Source: Macrotrachela quadricornifera
Lineage: Eukaryota > Rotifera > Eurotatoria > Philodinida > Philodinidae
NCBI GenBank assembly: GCA_022393335.1
Contig: JAJEKB010021191.1
Span: 2,079,944 to 2,143,943 of the forward strand
Length of the DNA: 64,000 nucleotides
Direction: 5' to 3'
The notes under the pieces were generated by a model. It did not search any database, was not told where the DNA came from, and saw only the letters and a program-made list of their open reading frames with translations. The position numbers and the translations under genes were made by a program. Shown piece by piece: positions 1 through 11,576 of this stretch; position 1 is the first letter of the stretch; each line of letters begins with the position of its first letter.

Positions 1-1297
1 TGGGCGATTTGCAATATATTGGTACCATTTCAATTTTTAACGTAGATTCGCAATAACTCTAGTTCCTGATGACCAATTTAAATCATTTTTTTTTTGTTTT
101 GATTCTCTTGTTAACCCTCAGTATCAGACAAAAAATCAATCTTTTATCACATGGGGTTCTCAAGTTATGGGTACGATAAGGGTCAAAATCCTGTATTTTT
201 CTGCTAATTACTGATATAAAAGTGAGTTTCTGCCATCTTTGATTGTTACTTATAATCTAACTTCTTTTACCACTTTGTAGAGGATACTTTGAACGCTCAG
301 AGAGTGTAAATGGTCTGGTGCGATGTCACAATTTTTCTGATAAATTTTGCTAATCTCTGAGGTTACAGACACTGATTAATTTTTTGTCCCGCGAGATTAA
401 AAACGTTGATGGAGACAAACAGCGTTTCATAGAAGATTGGGAAAGATCTCAAATGATAGAGAAATGAACGCGCTATCTTTTGACGGAAAAAGACTTTCTT
501 TGCATCGTAATTTCGAGAAGAAAATTTCGATACAAAATCAAAAATCATAGTTGTCACACTAAATGTCCCGCGAGATTTTCATTTTTGTTTTGCCCACAAT
601 TCAGTTAAATCTCAAAGTTTCGGAACGAAACTTTGCCCCTTTTTTTCAACCTGTGGTAACTATCTGTGATAAAAATATCAGTTCTCCACAATGGATAGTT
701 CGAGAAAAAATTACGTATTATGGTAAAAATGTCCCGCGAGATTTTTAAGAAGAAAACTGTCCCGCGAGATTTTTTGAGTAAAATCTATACCAAGTCGTAG
801 ATAAAACCATACTTATTTTACATCAATCGATTCCTCTTTCGAAGCGCTAGCGATCTGTTCATTTAATATTTCTGAAATAAGTCGTTTCGGATTGAAGAAT
901 AGCTTTTACCTAGAGTAAGTATAACTCAGATATGTGTTTCTCTGATATCAACAGATTTTATGAATTCAATAAGGTGTAATTGTTCTGTTTATATATAATC
1001 ATGTTTATTTACTTGTTTTGATGTTATGAATCCGAGATCCGATCTCATTGTCAAGAGAAAACTCTGAGGATTTCATATAAAATGTCGGTACTCTTTTCTA
1101 GAATTACCTCAGGAATTATAACTGTTCCCAATAATTCCTGTATCTCCGCTATCTTAGTAGTGGTAGTCGGGAAATTTTTTTCTTGGTCTTCCCTAACATA
1201 AAGTAATAAAATTATCGAGTCAAAAAATTTAAATTTGAAACTTTTTTTCCGATCATTTTTTTTTCGCGAACGGTACCAATATTTTGCAAATCGCCCA
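1..1297 (+). mobile_element. 1.3-kb non-autonomous TIR element, copy 1
   Basis: The block starts with TGGGCGATTTGCAATATATT and ends with the inverse complement (TTTTGCAAATCGCCCA), giving terminal inverted repeats of about 26 bp that include a GGTACC. A second, almost identical copy lies in the opposite orientation at 25430-26724. No transposase ORF is visible; short ORFs inside are not convincing. Four direct copies of GTCCCGCGAGATT start near 386, 565, 731 and 759 and could be subterminal protein-binding sites (inference). In copy 2 the flanks suggest a 4-bp AGCT target duplication. Here the right flank reads ATAT, and the left flank is outside the window, so the site cannot be checked. Confidence 0.8.
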
Positions 1298-1345
1298 TAT
1301 ATTCTTATTGTTTTTTGTGCCATGTCAGTATTAATACAGATTGTA

Positions 1346-1926
1346 CTTAGGTGTATCCAAAAGCAATGTCGTAATTATCTTATTTTCTTATAAAAGGATC
1401 AAAGCAATATTTTCTGATGGGATAGATTAAACGGTTATGATTTTTAAGCTTTAAAATTTACCTAAGATCGTTTATTTTATAGTTATGCTCTTTTGTTTTC
1501 AAAATGAACAAAATTTCGAGCCACCAGTTTTCGATCGTGCGAAAGCGAGATTTTTTTATTGCACAAAATGACTTCATTTTTGCAATATACCATAAGATAC
1601 ATCGTGTTTTCAAAAAAAGCAAAGTTCCGTGCGACCAATTTTCGCTGCCTTGAAAATACCTTCTCTTTTTCACGTTTTTCAATACAATGTATTACGTAAA
1701 TGAAAAATGAAATGCAAAGTGTACTCATATAATCTGCCCTACTCGAAAGTTAACTTCCAATAAAAGCAGTTTTTATCAAAATTTTATTATGATCATATCA
1801 GTTGAACAGTGATCTTCAAGCATAGAAAAATCTTCGCTTCATTTTCTCTATTATCCTATAATAAAAAAGAATTTTGTTTTGAACCTTTTATAAGAAAATA
1901 AGACATTACTTTTGAATACACCTAAG
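1346..1926. mobile_element. Small TIR element with TA target site
   Basis: The left end CTTAGGTGTATCCAAAAG is mirrored at 1885-1926, and similarity continues inward for about 45 bp (the TTATTTTCTTATAAAAGG segment occurs in both arms). TA lies on both sides (1344-1345 and 1927-1928), as expected for Tc1/mariner-type insertion. The interior has no intact ORF. It contains AAAA-GCAAA/TTTTCG motifs resembling the interior of the element at 61924-62912, so it looks like a MITE. Confidence 0.65.
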
Positions 1927-1928
1927 TA

Positions 1929-2481
1929 AAAAATATAAAATTACAGTTGTAACTATGTTTTCCTACAACTATTTCGATTTTTAATATGATTTTTATGGCT
2001 AACAATAGATCATGACTAGGTACAGTTTTTGAGAAAAAAATCACGTTGGTGCCACTAGATCTCGAAAAACAAAAAATTAAAAAATTAGGTAAGAAAGTAA
2101 TTGTTATCGTATTCTGATAAGGATAATTTCCATATGATAGTCTAATGCTCTGAACCTAAATAATTGATAATCTCAACGTATATTTCACCAAAGAAAACTT
2201 CTCGAAACTGAATAGAAAATAATCTGATCTATATATATCATTAGATAGAACTTTTCGAGCTCTACAAAACTTTGTATTTTGTTTTTCAAAATGAATACGT
2301 TGAGAAAGCCAGCGGGGTTCTTTATTAAATAATAGTATATGCTATTACAAAGAAAAGAAATTCTAAATATAAGATTTACATAGTGATGAGAGTGAATCTG
2401 AATGAGAAAATTTTGCCTCACATCTTTATTTGCAAACTTAAAATATTGATTAAATATAAGATGAAAGTATTTATATGAAAA
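1929..2481. other. Gene-free AT-rich stretch
   Basis: No coding potential is visible. The last 60 bases are the 3' flank of the minus-strand FG-GAP gene and hold its likely poly(A) signal. Confidence 0.6.
2425..2430 (-). terminator. Probable poly(A) signal of FG-GAP gene
   Basis: AATAAA on the minus strand, about 52 bases past the TAA stop at 2482-2484. Confidence 0.5.
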
Positions 2482-4090
2482 TTAACATAAATTAAAAAGA
2501 ATATTTAGAGTTTTATTAGATCGTGAAGTAGTAGCTATATCTAACCTTCCATCATTATTTAAATCAATTAACGTAACTGCTGTTAAATACCAATCAGTCA
2601 TTAAATTTAAAGGTAATGCAAAAGTACAATTTCCATAATTAATAAAAACACTTAAGTAATTATTTTTATAATTAGCAACAACAATATCTATATTCGTATC
2701 ATTATTTAAATCAGCAACGTCAATTGCCATAGGTGTTTGTCCAGTTGAATAAATAATTTGTGATTGAAAGGTTCCATTTCCAAATCCAAAAAAAATACTT
2801 ATTATATCATTATCATAATTAACTGTAACAATATCTATATAATTATCATGATTAAAATCTGCAACAGCTATTCCCCATGGATGTTTTCCAGTTAAATATG
2901 TTCGACGTTGTTGAAAATTTCCATTTCCATAACTAAGAAATACACTAATTGTATCATTATAAAAGTCAGTCACAACAAAATCTATAAAATGATCATTATT
3001 AAAATGAGCAAGAGCTATTGCTGTTACACCACTACCCGTTGATAAAATACTGTGATTTCGAAAAGTTCCATTTCCATATCCAGTTAATATACTAACAGTA
3101 TCTTCACCATCATTAACAGTAACAAGATCTAAATGATTATCGGAATTGAAATCACTTATACCAATTTCGGAGGGATAACGACCAACTGGAATATTTCTTC
3201 GTATATCAAAACTTCCATTATCAAGACCAAAAAACACACCTATACTATTTGTAGATGTTTGAGCTATAAGAATATCTGTATTATTATCATTATTCAAATC
3301 ATTAGTAGTAACAAATACAGGATATCTATCTGTTTCTAAGATAATTGGTATTTGAAATGTTCCATTTCTTTGACCAAAATATATTCCAAGATTTGCATCA
3401 TCAGCATTAAGAACTATTATATCATTATTATTATCATTATTTAAATCAACAACTCTAATTGACCATGGTTTATTACCAGTCGAATACGATTTATATGGAC
3501 TAAATGTTAATAATTGACATTGAACATCTAAATTAAATGAATTCGAATTTGAATCAGTACTAGGTACAATCGATGTTGAATCTAAAAAATAAATTTATTT
3601 TATAATTTCATAGTCTATCTATATCTATTTACCATTAACTGATATTGTTGTTACTTTGTCACTTGTAGTCAATATCTGTGATGTTTCAGTTGTCTCGAAA
3701 ACTATAATATAATTTTCATTAAAAGTAGCTTTTATCTAGATGAAATCCTTACGTATAGTAGTTTTAATTAGAGTTGATTCTGATGATAATGTTCTATTAC
3801 GACTAACAGCAAAATATACAACGATAGATATAACTACTAAAATTGTCAGAAGAATACAAAGTGTAACACTTCTTCGAATTTTTCTTGATGGAAAGATTTG
3901 TCTTAGAAAAGAAAATTGTTGATACTGATAAATTAATTATAAGAAGAATTTCATACATACTTTTCAATTTTCTTCTGAGGAATTGATGATGCATTATCAA
4001 GATTTTCTTGGATATTGATTGGTGGTTGAACATTCTAAATAAAATAGGATTTCATTTTCTTGTCATTCTCAAATTATTACTTACGATCAT
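2482..4090 (-). CDS. Single-pass membrane protein with FG-GAP/VCBS ectodomain
   Basis: Five-exon model: 4090-4085, 4034-3961, 3901-3753, 3701-3633 and 3581-2482. The sum is 1398 nt (465 residues), and every GT/AG junction is in phase. The first exon is only ATG-ATC, and an in-frame TAA lies just upstream of it, so this Met is the first possible but the tiny exon is tentative. A short basic cytosolic segment (KIRR) precedes one membrane helix at about residues 40-60 (core LCILLTILVVISIVVYF). A Ser/Thr-rich stalk follows, then about seven repeats of roughly 45 residues with a Ca-binding-like loop (N-N-D-x-x-x-D-I) and a G-x-G-x-G-T-F turn. These are FG-GAP/VCBS (integrin alpha-type beta-propeller) repeats. 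The inferred topology is type II, with the propeller outside the cell. The ligand is unknown. The gene appears intact, unlike its upstream neighbour. Confidence 0.82.
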
Positions 4091-4595
4091 AATTTAAATG
4101 TGTACTGATGAAGAAAAGCAAGAGAAATATTTTACTTATATAAAAAAAAACTTAGCATTGTTTTATATAAACATTGACGAAGTTGTTAATTCCACTCGAA
4201 TAAATATTTTCTTTTTTCTTCAAAGAATAAAACTCAGTTTATTTAATTGTTTTTCTCGTAGAGAAGAGTCTAGCAAGAATAAATTGTTTGCTTACTTACT
4301 TGTGTTTCCATACTCCTCTAATTAGTTGAAGAATGATGTGAAAACTAATGGCGCTAGTTTTTCAAATCATGATCAGATTCAGATTAAGAATCAGACTCTT
4401 AATTATCAAAAAAGTTTTCAAAATCTCAACAATTGATAGAAGAATAAATTTTATCTCTTTGCTTATCGATAATCGTTTTGATTCAGTATTTTATTCAAAG
4501 ATTATATTAAAGTTTAAAATCATTAATGAAGAATCAGAAGAAAATAAGCATGAAAACTTGCAATTGAAGAGTTTCATAAATAAATGTATTTATCT
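4091..4595. other. Intergenic spacer between two FG-GAP loci
   Basis: This is probably the 5' flank of the 2482-4090 gene. A stretch around 4250-4315 (TCTCGTAGAGAAGAGTCTAG) recurs with few changes at about 59222-59290, so part of the spacer is dispersed repeat. No gene is visible. Confidence 0.5.
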
Positions 4596-6023
4596 TCAGG
4601 CTGGAATTGTTTCACATTTACAAGTATTTAACAGAATAAATATAACACCATTGGTATCATCCGAAGCAAGTATATCTTGACAATTATCATTATTGAAATG
4701 AGCAACATTAACCCACGTATAACTGCCAGTCAATCCTGTAGAAAATATCATTTGTACTTCAAAACTTCCATCTCCATATCCAACTAGAATATATATAATA
4801 GATCCTGAAATAGAATTAACAACAATATCCAAATGATTATCATTATTAAAATCACCAACATCAATTCGTGCATAATATGTTTTATTTTCTACAGAGAATT
4901 TTTCTACTGAACTCATTGTTCCATTTCCATAACCGAAAAGTATACCAATCTTATTTCCACCACTATAAGAAACAGCTACATCCGCTTAATAATCGTTGTT
5001 AAGATCACCAATAGCAATAAATGATGGATAATAATAACCATCAACAAACGAAACCTTTTGTTCTTCGAAAGTACCATCACCTCGTCCAAGTAAAATACCA
5101 ATATTTCTAGTCATTATATTATTATAACTAATATCCTGATAACCATCACCATTAAAGCCACCCGAATCAACTGATGATGGCTGACTATTACGTCCAGTAT
5201 AATATATTGTTTTGCTTGAAAATAATCCATTACTATCTCCTAATAATACAATTATATTATTAAATGATGGACAAGAAACAGCAATATCTTTATAATTATC
5301 ACCATTAAAATCGACAGCAATAATTCCTCTTAAACTCATACTGCTACTTCCCATAAAAATTCTTCTTAATGATCGGAAAGTTCCATTACCATTTCCAAAT
5401 ACTATATACACATATGGTTTACTTTCACCAGTAAATGCAAGATCATCTTGTTCATCATTATTAAAATCAACAACAATCATAGAAAAGTACCATTCAGTAA
5501 ATGATTCTATTAAAGTCTTCATTTCTACTTTAAAATTTCCTTTTCCATCTCCAATCAATACATGAATACTATTTGTATAATAATTGAAGAAAGCGATATC
5601 AAGTAGATCGTCATGATTAGAATGACCAACAACAGGTGATTTAAGACCAGCAGTTGAATTACTTCTATAAGTTGTTGTGACTTCAAATTTTAGATGACAT
5701 TTACCTACTAATGAAAACAACATAATCCAAAAAATCTTCTTTTATTAAATATTTTAAAAATTTGTGGTAATATTAAGAAAAACGACCTTAATCATACATT
5801 GCATTTTGACATACTCTTTCATATAGGAAAAAATTACCATATAATGTATGAGTTTGGATTAGAAGATTTGAGACTCTCACCGTCACACTCATATTATAGA
5901 AGAAAATATGAATTAGTTTAATTAACTTACAATATGTAGCTGAATTTGTTGCTATTGTTTGTGTTGTTGTATTGTTTATTGTTATGCCTGTGATAATATC
6001 GATGGTCATAGTTGATGGAAATG
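4596..6023 (-). CDS. FG-GAP/VCBS repeat region, C-terminal part of the locus
   Basis: Exons 6023-5931 (Thr/Asn-rich stalk) and 5704-4596. The reading frame runs through about seven FG-GAP repeats with loops of the type D-F-N-G-D-N-Y-K-D and turns of the type G-x-G-N-G-T-F. It ends at TGA 4598-4596, just after a C-K-C-E motif. One in-frame TAA at 4988-4986 falls inside a repeat loop (N-N-D-Y-stop-A-D-V-A-V). Neighbouring loops have Q, K, L or D at comparable positions, so a CAA-to-TAA change is plausible. As a stand-alone gene it would need a 13-nt first exon (ATG at 6108-6106, donor after 6096) and would lack a membrane anchor. Joined to the exon ending at 6271 it gains one, which I prefer. 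The family matches the downstream gene at 2482-4090, suggesting tandem duplication. Confidence 0.65.
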
Positions 6024-6211
6024 CTGATAAGACAAAATTTTATTTAATATAACGAATAATTGATTTATTTCCGATAAACCTTTACGGCTAGTTACCAGAA
6101 GATAACATGCAAAAAATTCTCTTTTTATCTATTTTTAGTCATTTAACTGTAAAGATTCCCGAATTTTATTATAGAGTTTAAAGAACCAATATTGAACTGA
6201 ATGTCTAAATG

Positions 6212-9200
6212 TTATCTTTTGGAAACATTCAGTCGTAAAGGGATAAGACTATGATATAAAAATGTCATACTTATTGCAATAAAATCACTCTTTCCTAGTC
6301 GAAGTATATAAATCGAAAATAAAATGCTAGTTATTATAACAATGAAAAACATCAAACATGCTAAAATAACTTTGAAATTCCATCGATTTGGTGATTGTAA
6401 ATTTTCTACATCACAAATAGAATTATCAACATTGGTAAGAGTAATTTCGGCGGTTACAATACTGATAGAATGTGTAGGTTGAATAATATTCAATCGTTTC
6501 TTTCGTTTTTCATTTAATTTAGCTATAATTTGAACTAATTTTGGACAAATCCATTTAAGTACAATATTAAGACCACCTTGAAGACCAAGTAAAACGGTGA
6601 TAATATAAAATATATTAAATTGTTGCATATAAGTATATGAACATAATAAAGGTAAACATTGTTGAAAATAAAATGAATAATTTATTGTTGTTATCCATTG
6701 TTCAACAAATAGATGATCAATAAGTTCATCTACAGTTGTATTTATTAAAAATCGACTCATTGTTATAGAAAGAGGAATTGATGAATTTATTTGATTATTT
6801 GTATTAGTATAATTTTCAATTAAATTAATACATAATTGATCATAAAAACATTCAAGAGTTGAAGAATGTAATGATTCACTTGGTATACATCCCATTTTAA
6901 AACCTTTTATTGGAATAATTAAAAAATTTTTTTCATCAATAAAATTTGCTTGTATAGTACACTTTGAATGTAATCCACAAGAACATTGATTATCATAGAT
7001 AATTGCTTTACTAGATATATAAGGATAATATATATCAGTTTTATACCAAGAAGAAATATATTCAAAATTTGTTCCATATGTTGATACAATGGCATTTCCA
7101 TGATTAATCCGACGAATTAAAAATAAAAGATTAGGAAATAATTTTGAAGCAGTTGATTTCTTTTGTTCAATTAATGAATTAAGACGAATATAAAAATCAT
7201 TTTCTAATAATAATTCACTTGTAATAAATAATGAATTAAGAAATTGTTCAATTGAATTATTAATTAATTGAATTGATATTTGACATAATCCTTGAAGATA
7301 TTGTATATGTGCATTTATAAAACGACGATAATCTCTTTGTTTATATATAGAAAGATTAGAAATAAGTCCATTTGTAATATTAATTTGCCATTGGTTGGAT
7401 GTAAATCTACTTTTACAAATCTAAAATTAATCAAACAAAACAAAATTTTCTTTTTCTTTTTAGAAAATCTTATTTGTTACTTGATGAAATTTTGCTTCAA
7501 TTTGAACAAATTGATTATATTTTGATGCAATTACTGAACATGAACATTTTAATTTATCTTTATATTGATTATAGATATTGAAAGATGGTTTATCCAAAGT
7601 TTTAATTATAGTTTTCGGTTGAATCATGGTATATAATGTGAGAATAACAAGACCAATAATAAACAAAAGAATATAAGGACGTGTTGCCCATCTTCCAAGA
7701 CATTTCGCCGTCATTCGATCAATATTATTTCCAAAATCTCGTATTAAAAATATATTTAGATTAATGATTGTATCGTACAAATATGAGATCAATCTTTTTA
7801 CAATTATCTTCAATCTTCCATGATGAACTATCAATAAAAAAAAATCATATCTTATAGTTATTCTTTTTATCATTAAAATAATTACTTAGTTGATGTTCTC
7901 GTTTGTTAATATGAATTGTAAATAAATAAAAAATAATTTTGACAAATAATGGTGTAATTAATCTTAATGTAAGAGTAAGACCACCAATCATAGAATAAAT
8001 TGTAATAATAACTTCAAAAATAGATTTTGTTCGAATTCTTTGAGAATAAGTACAAAAATTTGGTGAATATAATTGATAAAAATGATTATATGAATATGAT
8101 GGATTCCATTTTTCGATCATTATTTGTTTGACTATGTTTGAAATTGTAGTATTTGGAGGATAATGACTTAGTTGAGGATTATAAGTAAGAGGACGAACAT
8201 TAAACCATGATGGATATTTAACATTTTGATAATAACTTTCTTTCATATATTTCATTAAAATTGAAAAACAATCGATATTTGAATAAAAACATAAAAGCTG
8301 AGAAAACATTAAAGAATTAAATGTAGAAAAACCTGCAATTGAACCTGGTACAATGTAACTAATATATGCATATACACGAGAATTCCAAATATTATCTATT
8401 TCATAAATAGCAACTGGACTTTGACAAGAAGAATTTATTGCACAAATACAATTAATTGATGATAAATTGACATAAAGAGTTCCTGGTAAATTAAATATTA
8501 CCTATAAATAAATAAAAAATCACGAAATTATCTTTCTTGAATTTATCTAATTTTGTGAGAGATAAAAAAATGATATACTTGTAATGATGTTCCATTAGTT
8601 ATATTATTGGTTTGAATATTTGCTTTTAAATATTTATCTGGAATAGTATCCCAATCAGTTTTTCTTGATCCCGTATAAGGTTGATCGACTTGTGTAAGAA
8701 GATGTGTTATATCGAGAAGAGAACTGAATGATTTAATTGTAGATTGAAAAAATTCATTAAGTGTTGTATTTAATTGTGTATTAAATTCATATTCCGACAG
8801 AACACTTGAAACAATTAAAGATTGTAATAGAAAATGTTTAATAGCATCATTAATTGTATTATTAGCCAATTGACAAAGATTAGTTAATAACTGAAATTGT
8901 AAATAAGCTCGATTACGCCAATCTTCAGCAGTATAATCAACAATATCTTTCATTATTGAAAGCCAACGATCCGTGACAAAATCACTTGAACATATTTCAT
9001 GTAATGTTGGAGATAATGAAAGAAATTTTTCATAAGGTATTGTTGTTATAGAACAAGGACATCGAAGTGTATCAGCATATGTAATTTGTAAATTTTTATA
9101 AGTCATTAACGATGGATTGGATACAGTTATTGTTATTATCTCTGTAGTCAGAGAAGTAAATGAAAGAAGAATTAGAAATGAACCTAGGGAAATAATTAAA

Positions 9201-9641
9201 TAAATAAATATATATTTAATTCATAATAAAGATTCTTCTTCTAAAATTAACATACATTTGTGTATAAATTTTTCGCTTTGAAATGACTTTCATTTAACTA
9301 GTAATGATAGGATACTTTTTTCTCGAAAAAATATCCAGAGACCTCAGATTTTTGGGCACTATCTAAAACAGCCTAGGAAAGGTTTTATGAGTTGGACACT
9401 ACTACCATAGTGAGGATATATATTCAGGAATATCTGAGTAAAAATTCGCAGTTGATCAGACGTGATCCCTTCATAGAGTTGGATTACAATAATTATTTTT
9501 TTTATCCTATAATCCACAGATTGGTCAATACATAATGAAAATAATCATACCGATTAGTAGGATTAAATAGATTCGTGTTATGAATCTCTGTTGTATAATA
9601 TTCTCTTCTGATCGTCTCTTAATATCTTTGAAAAAATTTAG
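6212..9641 (-). CDS. Cys-rich two-membrane-segment units 2 and 3
   Basis: Exons 9641-9551, 9183-8579, 8501-7886, 7827-7481 and 7420 to either a stop at 6212 or a donor at 6271. Unit 2: membrane helix spanning the 9551/9183 junction, then a CPCS motif, a C-S-S-x-F-V motif, and a second helix ending near 7930 (S-M-I-G-G-L). Unit 3: helix near 7640-7690 (YILLFIIGLVILTLY), a C-S-C-S motif, another CSCG motif, a G-C-I-P-S-E segment, C-S-Y, then a helix with L-Q-G-G-L. A further helix follows at about 6380-6300. Large Cys-rich ectodomains between two helices resemble the layout, not the sequence, of ENaC/P2X-type subunits. The family is unidentified. No Met occurs between the upstream TAA (9644-9642) and the first donor, so this part has no start of its own, arguing for fusion with unit 1. 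Confidence 0.65.
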
Positions 9642-11576
9642 TTATTTGATTGATTTGATATATTGAATTTGATGCATACATTGACACACTAGAAAAATAA
9701 TATATAAAATGAATTAAAACTATTTTCGTACATACTGATATTAAAATTTTTATTTGTTAAATAATATTTTAATTTGAAAAAGATTTTAACTAAGAATGGT
9801 GAAATTAAACGAAGTATAATAATAAGACCACCATATAAACTAAAGAAAATAGTAATTGCATAGGAAAAATTTCTTTGATCTGTTGTTATATATGAGCATG
9901 ATAATGGAGCACATTCATTAAAATATTGAGAATAATTCATTTCTGTTGACCATTCTTCAATAAATAGATGAACTAAATAATCATATAAAGTTATATTACG
10001 ATGATTTGACGACAAAACTGAATTAGTCCAATTGAAATTCAACTAAATAAAGAAAATATTTAAATAGAGATAAAACTATTCATTTTTACAAACTTGATTA
10101 AGAGATGGAAAGTAAGAAATTAATAAATAAATACATTGAATATCATATAAACAATCGAGTGTACTTGGTAGAAGAGCTTCAAGAGCAGTACATCCTCCAA
10201 AAAATCCCTTGACAAGTGTAGAATTTATTGAAGGTTTTGACCATGAAGCGTGTTTATAAACTTCTACTATGGATGGTCGTGTAAAAAAACCTGCGGAAGT
10301 AATGGGATTTTGAGTACCACACATCATTGTCTCTGATGTTGAAGAAAAAATCGTCGTATCTTCAGTATATTGTGTTTGTAATTTATAAATAACATATTGT
10401 TTAGAAGAATAGAAAGTTGAAAGCATTAGATTTGTATTAAGACCCGAAATCATGTAATTTGCACGAATATAAATTCTAATATAATTGAGAAATGATATTA
10501 TTTGAGTAGATATACTATTTTTAACGATATTTATAGTTGCATTCAATTCAGATCGAATTTGTTTTTCAGGTAGTAGATCAATTGTTATTAATTCATTATT
10601 GTCAAAATCTATTTGATTTTGAGAGACTGTATCTTTAGAGATTGAACAAAGATCAGATAGTAGTTGAAACTATACAAAAAGATAATAAACTATTTTTTCC
10701 AGTTTATAGAATAAAATTCTTTTATATATAAATATTTCCTTACTTGAGATCGAGCTGTTGTTCGAAAATCTATTGATCCATAATCACTTGCATTTATTAG
10801 ATATAATGCTTCTATCCATTGTTTATCGATAAAAATACTCGAACAAACTGGATGAAATGTAATTGTATTGGAAACAAAATTTTTATAAGGTATTGTATTT
10901 TTTGAACATGGACATGGAAGAGTTTCAATATGATCGAGATATAATTTATTGAAAATAATTGGAGTTATATCAGAAATAGTGATAGTTTGAGAATGCGATG
11001 ATATTAATGTCATATAAAATAGAATATAGAGTGATACTGAAAATAAATCAAGACAAGTTTTAATATTTTGAGGATTAGATTCCTTATGTACACGTTCAAA
11101 TTCGTGTTGAAAAAAACTTAAAACTCTAGAGGATCTAGTAGAAGATATAAATCATGTCTTACATTCTCAAAACAGAGAAATCAGCTCGAAAACGATTGCA
11201 TTCAACACACTCCGATTCAAATATGAAAGCATCGTGTTAAATAAACTGTAGAACAATTATTCAATTCAATTAATCTGACACTTAAGATACGTATGTCGAT
11301 TGGAAAAATATTATTTCTGGGATTTTGTTATATATATATGTATTGATCAACAAACGTAAATATTAACCTATAAAAGTTTTCATGCTACTAACCGATAAGA
11401 AGAAGAACATATATCCAAGTTGTATATTTTTGATGTTTAAGAACAGTTGCAGGATCTTTTGGTTTATTGTTATCGACATTATCATCATCATTATAATCAT
11501 TTTCTTCGAGCATAAAAAGATTATAATTCTTTGCTTGATTATAAAACCAATAAAAAATAATTTTTGGGTTCATCAT
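9642..11576 (-). CDS. Cys-rich two-membrane-segment unit 1
   Basis: Exons 11576-11393, 11036-10744, 10669-10094, 10042-9736 and 9688-9642. The sum is 1407 nt (468 residues). Two adjacent ATGs open the first exon, and a TGA lies in frame upstream. An acidic N-terminal cytosolic segment (EENDYNDDDN) precedes membrane helix 1, which the first intron splits (IYVLLLI / VSLYILFYMTLIS). The ectodomain has C-P-C-S, H-P-V-C-S-S and G-G-C-T-A-L-E motifs, then C-A-P-L-S-C-S-Y before helix 2 (residues about 411-440, F-S-L-Y-G-G-L). The TAA is followed in the same frame, without a splice, by the start of unit 2. Product unknown. It is a membrane protein of an expanded paralogous family, judging from the three copies here. 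Confidence 0.72.

Larger units (their letters stand above)
4596..11576 (-). pseudogene. Three tandem 2-TM units plus FG-GAP ectodomain, two in-frame stops
   Basis: Whole-locus model, 11 exons: 11576-11393, 11036-10744, 10669-10094, 10042-9736, 9688-9551, 9183-8579, 8501-7886, 7827-7481, 7420-6271, 6023-5931 and 5704-4596 (acceptor 5707 is equally in frame). The sum is 5418 nt (1806 codons), with all junctions in phase. Only two TAA codons interrupt it, at 9644-9642 (codon 469) and 4988-4986. Units 1-3 each have an N-terminal membrane helix, a Cys-rich ectodomain opening with a C-x-C-S motif, and a second helix containing GGL. A fourth helix (about residues 1369-1395) leads through a Thr-rich stalk to FG-GAP repeats. 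The stops may be null mutations, haplotype errors or readthrough sites; the alternative is three separate genes. The parts are described in the next three entries. Confidence 0.6.

Noticed and set aside
1051..1323. 90-codon minus-strand ORF in the TIR element (and its twin at 25447-25674)
   Set aside because: It overlaps the terminal repeat, has no domain, and is conserved only because the whole element is.
3803..4033. 76-codon minus-strand ORF
   Set aside because: It reads through an intron of the FG-GAP gene in the wrong frame.
6096..6108. 13-nt first exon giving the FG-GAP part its own start
   Set aside because: It is phase-compatible, but it yields a protein without anchor or signal peptide; joining to the exon ending at 6271 is simpler.
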